64,000 nt of DNA from Dryocola sp036489025 (GTDB taxonomy: Bacteria > Pseudomonadota > Gammaproteobacteria > Enterobacterales > Enterobacteriaceae): NCBI GenBank assembly GCA_036489025.1, contig DASXGN010000046.1, positions 62,001-126,000 of the forward strand, given 5' to 3'. Of the stretch, positions 58,395-64,000 are shown piece after piece (position 1 is the first letter of the stretch; every line of letters begins with the position of its first letter). The notes under the pieces are model-generated. The model had not been told where the DNA came from, ran no database searches, and saw nothing but the letters and a program-made list of their open reading frames with translations. The translations under genes were made by a program, and so were the position numbers.

Positions 58395-60647
58395 ATGAAA
58401 CCTCAGTATAATATCATATTACTGTGTTCTGCTTTTACCTTTGCTAATGAGTCAACCTATGCCCAGCAAGTGAGCGCGGAAAAAGGAACATCTACTTTTT
58501 CCCCGCTTAAAGTCTCGGCTGGCCAGGAAACGCCCTCGCAGCAGGCCCTGGAAAAAACAGGTGCGGTCAGCACGCGCGAAACCGGTAAGAACCTGGAATC
58601 GCTGGATGCAACCTTGCGTAGTATGCCCGGAACCTTTACTCAAATCGATCCCGGTCAGGGGGCCGTAAGCGTCAATATCCGCGGATTCAGCGGGCTGGGG
58701 CGAGTGAATAGTATGGTCGACGGCGTGACCCAGAGTTTTTATGGCACTTCTAACGCCACGCTGGCTCATGGCTCCACCAATAATATGGCGGGGATAATGA
58801 TCGACCCTAATTTTTTGGTCGGTGTGGATGTTATTCGGGGTGATAGCTCAGGCCCTGAAGGCGTGAATGCGCTAAGCGGCAGCGCGAATTTTAGAACGAT
58901 AGATGTCGAAGATGTGATTTTCCCCGGCAATAGCCTTGGTTTTCGCTCGCGGTTTTCTGTTGGCAACAATGGCCTTGGTCGTAGCGGCATGGTTTCTGTG
59001 GCGGGTCAGGCCGATGCGTTTACCGAAACTGGTAATATTGGTTTACTCATGGGCGTGAGTGGCAGCACGGTTTATTCTAACTATGATACCGGGAATGGTA
59101 TTAATACTGAAAAATTCGGTATGAATAAATATCTAAAACAAAACCCTCAGTCTCAGTTATATAAATTAGATATGAAACTGAATGATTTTCATAAAGTAAA
59201 GCTTTCTGCGCGAAATTATAGTAATCATTTCACACAGCGAAAAATCGAAAGCGATGATTACTACCTTAAATACCATTACACTCCCTTTAGCGAACTGGTT
59301 GATACAAAATTAACCGTGAGCACCAGTCGAGGGAATCAACGCTATGACAATAATTCATTATATACATTTTATAATACTTCTGCACAGAACCGCTCCAACG
59401 CGCTGGATGTAAATAATACCAGTCGCTTTTCATGGCGAGAAAACGATTTTAGTATGATGTTCGGCGGCAAGCTGATGAAAACTAAATATTCTAAAATTAT
59501 TAACTCCAGCATTGCTAATGAAAACACCGCCGAAGAAGCGATTGAGAACAACACCTTTGCTCCGCAGGGTGAGCAGGATATTTCATCTATTTATGGTGGT
59601 TTAAAAATAAATAGAGGGATCTTTGAAGCAGATTTCAATTTAAATTATACCAACAGTAAAATTAAAGGATTTAAACCGGCATGCGATCCGCGGGTCATTT
59701 GCGTTCCACAAAGCGGTGCGAATATTGATTCGACCAACCATAATATTAATCCGATGGTGATGCTCTCCGCTCAGGTTACACCGTGGCTGCAACCGTTTGT
59801 TAGCTATAGTAAATCCAGCCGAGCGCCGAATATTCAGGAGATGTTTTTCTCCAATTCTGGTGGGGCATCAATGAATCCGTTTCTGAAACCGGAGCATGCT
59901 GAGACCTGGCAGGCCGGATTTAATATTAATAGCAGAGATATATTAATGCAGGATGATGCGCTGCGGCTGAAAGCCACAGCTTATACTAGTCGCGTGAAAG
60001 ATTATATTCACAGTAAAAGTTTTCTGGTGTGCGGCGGCGGTGAAAAATGTGACTTTGAACATGCATATCCTGCCGGTGGGGGCGATAATACCAGCGAAGA
60101 TTTTTATGACAATATGTATATTTACATCAACTCAATCACGCCTGTACATACCCGTGGAGTGGAGCTGGAATTAGACTATGATGCCGGGTTCGCTTTTGGC
60201 CGTCTTGCCTACAGCAGGCAGCATACCGATCAGCCCACGTCTATCGCAAGCACCTCTTTCGGCGCGGGTGATATAACCGAGTTGCCAAAGCAATATTTAA
60301 CGCTGGATACCGGGATGCGTTTTATCGATAGCGCGTTAGTTGTTGGCGCGATGGTGAAATACACCGGCAAAACCAAGCGTATCTCGCCGAATTTCGATTT
60401 AGATGAAACTACCTCGGCAGTATTGAAAGAGGATATGCCGCAGATCCCGACCATCCTCGATCTTTATTCTACCTATCAGGTAACGCAGAATTTACTGCTG
60501 AAATTCAATGTGCAGAATGTGATGGATCGTGATTATTCTGAGGCATTAAATAAAATGAATATGTCGCCTGTGCAGGGCGATACGGATACGGCAGGAAATA
60601 CCGCTCGTGGCAGAACGTTTATTTTTGGTGGTGAAGTCAGGTTCTGA
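58395..60647 (+). CDS. TonB-dependent receptor, heme/hemophore type
   Basis: A 750-residue outer-membrane receptor. A signal peptide ends near STYAQQ, a plug domain covers about 40-165 (NIRGFSGLGRVNSMVDGV), and a 22-strand barrel ends in Phe (FGGEVRF). The SRAPNIQEMF and NPFLKPEHAETW segments correspond to the FRAP and NPNL boxes of heme receptors. Two Cys pairs (ACDPRVIC, LVCGGGEKC) lie in extracellular loops. It likely imports heme or an iron chelate. The preceding 205-bp gap is AT-rich, with no gene; it may hold a second promoter. Confidence 0.88.
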   Translation: MKPQYNIILLCSAFTFANESTYAQQVSAEKGTSTFSPLKVSAGQETPSQQALEKTGAVSTRETGKNLESLDATLRSMPGTFTQIDPGQGAVSVNIRGFSGLGRVNSMVDGVTQSFYGTSNATLAHGSTNNMAGIMIDPNFLVGVDVIRGDSSGPEGVNALSGSANFRTIDVEDVIFPGNSLGFRSRFSVGNNGLGRSGMVSVAGQADAFTETGNIGLLMGVSGSTVYSNYDTGNGINTEKFGMNKYLKQNPQSQLYKLDMKLNDFHKVKLSARNYSNHFTQRKIESDDYYLKYHYTPFSELVDTKLTVSTSRGNQRYDNNSLYTFYNTSAQNRSNALDVNNTSRFSWRENDFSMMFGGKLMKTKYSKIINSSIANENTAEEAIENNTFAPQGEQDISSIYGGLKINRGIFEADFNLNYTNSKIKGFKPACDPRVICVPQSGANIDSTNHNINPMVMLSAQVTPWLQPFVSYSKSSRAPNIQEMFFSNSGGASMNPFLKPEHAETWQAGFNINSRDILMQDDALRLKATAYTSRVKDYIHSKSFLVCGGGEKCDFEHAYPAGGGDNTSEDFYDNMYIYINSITPVHTRGVELELDYDAGFAFGRLAYSRQHTDQPTSIASTSFGAGDITELPKQYLTLDTGMRFIDSALVVGAMVKYTGKTKRISPNFDLDETTSAVLKEDMPQIPTILDLYSTYQVTQNLLLKFNVQNVMDRDYSEALNKMNMSPVQGDTDTAGNTARGRTFIFGGEVRF

Positions 60648-60711
60648 TGAAGATTTATTATTTGACTGTATATGATGATTTAAAAGCTTAATAAAAAATA
60701 AAGGAAATGTA

Positions 60712-61887
60712 ATGAATCACAACAATAAATTTCTGCTTTATACCTGTGCTCTGATATTGATGATGCTTTCTGCGTCAGTATTTGCTGTTGACCCACCGGA
60801 AAGGCAAAAAAGTCGTTTTGCGTTAAAAACGGGCTATCTTGAACAGGCCGAGGAGGGGATCTATGAGCTGGCCTTTGATAACCAGAATCACAAGGTGTTT
60901 GCTGCCGCCATGGATCGGGTAAATCGAGCCGATAATAAAGGATATTTGTATGCATTTTCTCCCGGCACGCTTGCTGTTGAGGGTAAATATCCTCTGCCTT
61001 TCAGAGCGTTCTCAGTTGAAATGAATAACGACGCGGGGCGGGTTTATATCGGGCATACCCAGGCCGCTTCCCTACGGATTAGCATGGCAAACGCTGCATC
61101 CGGGAAGGTTATTAAGACCAGCGACAGGCTTAGCGTCCATGTTGAAAACGCTGCGGATCCCCGGTACGAGCACCTCAGACATATGGTTTACAGCAAGGCT
61201 GCAAATGCTCTCTTCGTTAGCTATAGCAACATGGTGAAAGCTGCCGATGGGATGAAGCCCGTGCATAAACTGCTGGTACTCGACGGGACGTCTTTGAAAC
61301 GCCTGGGAGAAGTGGCCAACGCCTACAAGGATACGGCGTACGGGCTGGCTTTGGATGAATTAACCCAAAAAGTCTACGTGGGAGGTAAAGACTATATCAA
61401 TGAGATTGATCCGGTCACAAAGCAGGTGCTGCGTACGATTTCGCTTAATAATGCCCGGCCAAAGATCACCAGCCTTCAGAGCCTGACGGTCGACTCCAGG
61501 ACAAAGAGAATTTTCGCGGTGATTTTCGATCATGACGATCGTTCGGGAACAAACGATGGCCTGTACGTCTTTGATCTGGAGAATGGTCGGCAGCTGGCCT
61601 ATGTGCACACGGGCGCCGGAGCTAATGCGGTTAAATACAATCCCAAATATAACGAAGTTTATGTGACTAACTTTACCTCGGGTACGCTTAGCATAGTGGA
61701 TGCCGGCACCTATCGCGTGAAGAAAGAGATCTCCACGCCGGTTTACCCTAATCAAATGACGCTTTCAGCTGATTTAAACACGCTGTATGTGGGAGTGAAG
61801 GAAGGTTTTAGCCGCCAGTGGGATCCAGACGTGTTCGTTGAAGGTGCGAAGGAAAGGATACTAAGCGTATCGCTAAATGAATCCTGA
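60712..61887 (+). CDS. YncE-like periplasmic beta-propeller
   Basis: A 391-residue exported protein: signal peptide MNHNNKFLLYTCALILMMLSASVFA, then repeats of a seven-bladed propeller (GIYELAFDNQNHKVFAAAMD, DTAYGLALDELTQKVYVGG, NAVKYNPKYNEVYVTNFTSGTLSIVDAG, PNQMTLSADLNTLYVGVKEG). E. coli YncE has this fold and is linked to the YncD receptor and iron. Here the gene follows the receptor by 64 bp, so it may bind the imported ligand in the periplasm. AAGGAAATG precedes the ATG. Confidence 0.85.
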   Translation: MNHNNKFLLYTCALILMMLSASVFAVDPPERQKSRFALKTGYLEQAEEGIYELAFDNQNHKVFAAAMDRVNRADNKGYLYAFSPGTLAVEGKYPLPFRAFSVEMNNDAGRVYIGHTQAASLRISMANAASGKVIKTSDRLSVHVENAADPRYEHLRHMVYSKAANALFVSYSNMVKAADGMKPVHKLLVLDGTSLKRLGEVANAYKDTAYGLALDELTQKVYVGGKDYINEIDPVTKQVLRTISLNNARPKITSLQSLTVDSRTKRIFAVIFDHDDRSGTNDGLYVFDLENGRQLAYVHTGAGANAVKYNPKYNEVYVTNFTSGTLSIVDAGTYRVKKEISTPVYPNQMTLSADLNTLYVGVKEGFSRQWDPDVFVEGAKERILSVSLNES

Positions 61888-61953
61888 TGCCCCATACGGA
61901 GACTGCCTGCCTGACCCGTATCCGCTAGGTTGATTGAGGAAGGCTATTATTAT

Positions 61954-61976
61954 GGCGGGTGTGAACCACACCCGCC
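61954..61976. terminator. Terminator between the propeller gene and rhaM
   Basis: A perfect 10-bp stem (GGCGGGTGTG / CACACCCGCC) has a 3-nt loop and is followed by TTCTGTTT. It separates two converging operons. Confidence 0.8.
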
Positions 61977-61982
61977 TTCTGT

Positions 61983-62297
61983 TTACGCTAAATAAAACAC
62001 CTCTTTCAGCTCCGCGCTAACCGGGCTGTTGTCCGGGTTGCTCGGCATAATATCGCTCATGTGCTTCCACCACCGCTGGCAGACTTCCGTCTGGGCGACG
62101 GCCTCCCAGCGGGCTTCTGACTCAATCTCTACGCTGGCAAAAAGAAGATTACGCTGGGCATCAAGATAAATAGCGTAGTGATGAGCACCGTGCTGTTTAA
62201 GTACCGCCTCCAGCTCCGGCCAAATTGGCGTATGGCGGCGCTGATATTCTTCGTGAGCATTAGGGTTTACCTGCATAACAAAAGCTTTGCGGATCAT
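61983..62297 (-). CDS. rhaM: L-rhamnose mutarotase
   Basis: A 104-residue dimeric ferredoxin-like protein that interconverts alpha- and beta-L-rhamnose before isomerisation. Family residues are visible in MIRKAFVMQVNPNAHEEYQR, HTPIWPEL, HHYAIYLD and the Trp-Trp pair in CQRWWKHMSDIM. I use ATG 62297, giving the E. coli length; the frame extends 19 codons further without support. Its start overlaps the end of fucO by 4 bp. Confidence 0.95.
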   Translation of the reverse strand: MIRKAFVMQVNPNAHEEYQRRHTPIWPELEAVLKQHGAHHYAIYLDAQRNLLFASVEIESEARWEAVAQTEVCQRWWKHMSDIMPSNPDNSPVSAELKEVFYLA

Positions 62298-63442
62298 AGC
62301 GCCTCCAGATAAAGCTCCCGCACCTCTTCGCGGCTGGCAGAGCGTGGGTTGCACGGCGCACAGGGGTCGGCCAGCGCTTTATCCAGCCAGCCTTCAATGT
62401 CCGATGATGTGACGCCGAGCTGGCTGAAGCCCGCCGGAATGCCGACGCGAGCAGACAGCGCGCGAATGGCTTCGATAGCCTTCTGGCTCGCCAGATCGTC
62501 ATTCATGCCCTGCGTGTTCACGCCCATCGCCGCGGCGACTTTGGCGAAGCGCGGCATCGCCTGCGGACGGTTAAAGTTTTCGATAACCGGCAGCAGGATG
62601 GCGTTGCACACGCCGTGCGGCAGGTTGTGGGTTGCGCCCGGCTGGTGCGCCAGAGCATGAACCAGACCTAGCCCCGCGCTATTGAACGCCATGCCCGCCA
62701 GGTACTGTCCGTAGGCCATCATTTCGCGTGCTTCGAGGTTCTGTCCGTCGTCCACGGCTTTCGGCAGCCACTGGCTAATCAGGCGGATGGCCTCCAGCGC
62801 GTTGGCGTCGGTCAGCGGGTGTGCGCCCACGGACACGTAAGCCTCAATTGCGTGGGTCAGCGCATCCATGCCGGTTGCCGCCGTGACGCCTGCCGGAATG
62901 TCGAGCATGACGCTTGCGTCGTCTACGGCGATATCAGGGATGATGTTCGGGTCGATAATGACCTCTTTCACCTGACGCTGAGAATCAATGATCACCGCGT
63001 TGCTGGTCATCTCTGCGGCGGTACCTGCGGTGGTGTTGATCGCCACTAGCGGCACGCCTGCGTTAACGACTTTGCCCACGCCGGAGTAAGCGGTTGAAGG
63101 GCCGGGGTTTGCCGTGAGGATTTTAACCGCTTTGGCGGTGTCGATCGGGCTGCCGCCGCCGAAGGCAACAATGTAGTCACAGTCCGCCGCCTGATAGGCC
63201 GCAAAACCTTTTTGTACCAGCTCTTCCGTTGGGTTCGGGAACACTTCGTCAAACAGTTCGTAAGAAATCTGATGGGCGTCCAGCGCGGTAAACAGGCTGT
63301 CGAGCAGGCCCATTTTCACCAGCTGACCGTCGGTGACGATCAGCGCTTTCCCCCAGTTTTTCCCCGCCACCAGCTTGACCATATCGCCGATTGCGCCCGC
63401 GCCGTGAAGGCTGATTTTTGGTAAGGCCAACATAAAGCTCAT
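62294..63442 (-). CDS. fucO: Lactaldehyde reductase (iron alcohol dehydrogenase)
   Basis: A 382-residue group III Fe-dependent alcohol dehydrogenase that reduces L-lactaldehyde, a product of rhamnose and fucose breakdown, to 1,2-propanediol. The NAD-binding segment is FGGGSPIDTAKAV. Iron ligands are Asp193 and His197 (GMDALTHAIEAY) with His262 and His276 (LVHALAHQ, LPHGVCN). AAGGAG precedes the ATG. In E. coli fucO is in the fuc operon; here it lies between rhaD and rhaM, so it serves rhamnose use. Confidence 0.94.
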   Translation of the reverse strand: MSFMLALPKISLHGAGAIGDMVKLVAGKNWGKALIVTDGQLVKMGLLDSLFTALDAHQISYELFDEVFPNPTEELVQKGFAAYQAADCDYIVAFGGGSPIDTAKAVKILTANPGPSTAYSGVGKVVNAGVPLVAINTTAGTAAEMTSNAVIIDSQRQVKEVIIDPNIIPDIAVDDASVMLDIPAGVTAATGMDALTHAIEAYVSVGAHPLTDANALEAIRLISQWLPKAVDDGQNLEAREMMAYGQYLAGMAFNSAGLGLVHALAHQPGATHNLPHGVCNAILLPVIENFNRPQAMPRFAKVAAAMGVNTQGMNDDLASQKAIEAIRALSARVGIPAGFSQLGVTSSDIEGWLDKALADPCAPCNPRSASREEVRELYLEAL

Positions 63443-63517
63443 TGCTATTCTCCTTAATATTGCTGTTTCGAATTCTGTTACCCAATTGCCGGGCGAGCGG
63501 GGCGCGGGGTTTTTGTT

Positions 63518-64000
63518 TTACAGCGCTAACGCACTTGCCAGCGGCGTCACGCCGAAACGCTTGCCGAGGGCAATCAGCTCATCGCGGCTGATAGTCTGTT
63601 TCATGCCGCCCATCGAGATGACTTTCACCAGCACTTCCGCTGATTTTTCAGCGGTGTCGATCAGGCCAAAGGCTTCGTCCAGCGTCGGGCCGCTGCCGAA
63701 TACGCCGTGGAATGGCCACAGCACCAGCGAATGCTTTTGCATTTCCCCCGCGGTCGCCGTGCCGATTTCATCGGTGCCCGGCACCATCCACGGCAGAATG
63801 CCCACGCCGTCCGGGAACACTACCAGGCATTCGGTGCTGCCTTCCCACAGCTTGCGGGTAATGACGTCGGTTTTATTTTCCAGTACGTAGGTCAGGGCGA
63901 TCAGGTTGGTCGCGTGGCAGTGCATGATCACGCGGTCTTTTCCGCCGGTAGCCTTCATACGCACGCAGTGGGACTGGAAGTGCGACGCCAGCTCGGAGGT
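63518..64000 (-). CDS. rhaD: Rhamnulose-1-phosphate aldolase (partial, 3' part)
   Basis: The C-terminal 160 residues of a class II zinc aldolase that splits L-rhamnulose 1-phosphate into dihydroxyacetone phosphate and L-lactaldehyde. The zinc histidines are seen in VIMHCHATNL and the later one in WPFHGVFGSG. The C terminus GKRFGVTPLASALAL matches E. coli RhaD. The gene continues beyond the window: bases up to 64000 translate in frame as TSELASHFQSHCVRMKATGG. First-listed partner of fucO and rhaM in one operon. Confidence 0.95.
   Translation of the reverse strand, partial: TSELASHFQSHCVRMKATGGKDRVIMHCHATNLIALTYVLENKTDVITRKLWEGSTECLVVFPDGVGILPWMVPGTDEIGTATAGEMQKHSLVLWPFHGVFGSGPTLDEAFGLIDTAEKSAEVLVKVISMGGMKQTISRDELIALGKRFGVTPLASALAL

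Noticed and set aside
1..64000. CRISPR arrays, insertion sequences or prophage
   Set aside because: I saw no regularly spaced direct repeats, no transposase or integrase frame and no phage structural genes in the window.

Overview
The window is chromosomal DNA from a member of the Enterobacteriaceae that is not Escherichia coli. Most genes have a recognisable E. coli counterpart in a familiar order: yidB-yidA-dgo-yidR-yidQ-ibpAB-yidE-yidP-glv, emrD-tisB/istR, selC-yicJ-yicI, fdhE-fdoIHG-fdhD, and rhaM/rhaD. Several features point to relatives such as Enterobacter, Klebsiella or Cedecea: an intact alpha-glucoside PTS operon, cheV, fucO inside the rha operon, and asr-ydgU beside fdhD. The exact genus cannot be fixed by eye.

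Layout. 1-7.8 kb: sugar phosphatase yidA, the D-galactonate operon dgoRKADT with tandem DgoR-type operators, then yidR and yidQ. 7.8-9.1 kb: small heat-shock operon ibpAB with a sigma-32 promoter and RNA thermometers. 9.1-12.2 kb: a diguanylate cyclase and yidE. 12.2-16.2 kb: yidP with an intact alpha-glucoside PTS permease and 6-phospho-alpha-glucosidase. 16.4-24.7 kb: a GH5-like secreted protein, an amino-acid ABC transporter with ArgR-like boxes, a LacI/MHS-symporter/nucleoside-hydrolase locus with a 22-bp palindromic operator, and emrD. 24.9-25.5 kb: the SOS-type tisB/istR toxin-antitoxin locus. 25.5-31 kb: small lipoproteins, topAI with a methyltransferase and a leader peptide, a decayed amidase/immunity pair, an AT-rich membrane protein, and selC. 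31-35 kb: alpha-xyloside transport and hydrolysis (yicJI). 35-38 kb: an orphan adenylation-carrier-reductase enzyme. 38.5-39.6 kb: a His-rich membrane protein with a sigma factor.

39.7-49 kb is the formate dehydrogenase-O locus (fdhE, fdoIHG, fdhD). fdoG carries an in-frame UGA that is read as selenocysteine, and the tRNA for it (selC) is in the same window. A porin plus periplasmic phosphatase module, controlled by a BglG/LicT-type antiterminator, is inserted between fdoI and fdhE. 49-55.9 kb: asr-ydgU, an MFS exporter, an M20 amidohydrolase with a divergent AraC-GH39 fusion regulator, and cheV behind a flagellar-type promoter. 56-62 kb: a Fur-box operon encoding a ChaN-type lipoprotein, a private TonB, a TonB-dependent receptor and a periplasmic beta-propeller, apparently a complete heme/iron-compound uptake unit. 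62 kb to the end: rhaM, fucO and the 3' part of rhaD.

The most unusual elements are the antitermination-controlled porin/phosphatase insertion, the Fur-linked uptake operon, the stand-alone A-T-R enzyme, the His-rich membrane protein/ECF sigma pair whose ribosome binding site lies in a hairpin, and the topAI-methyltransferase pairing.
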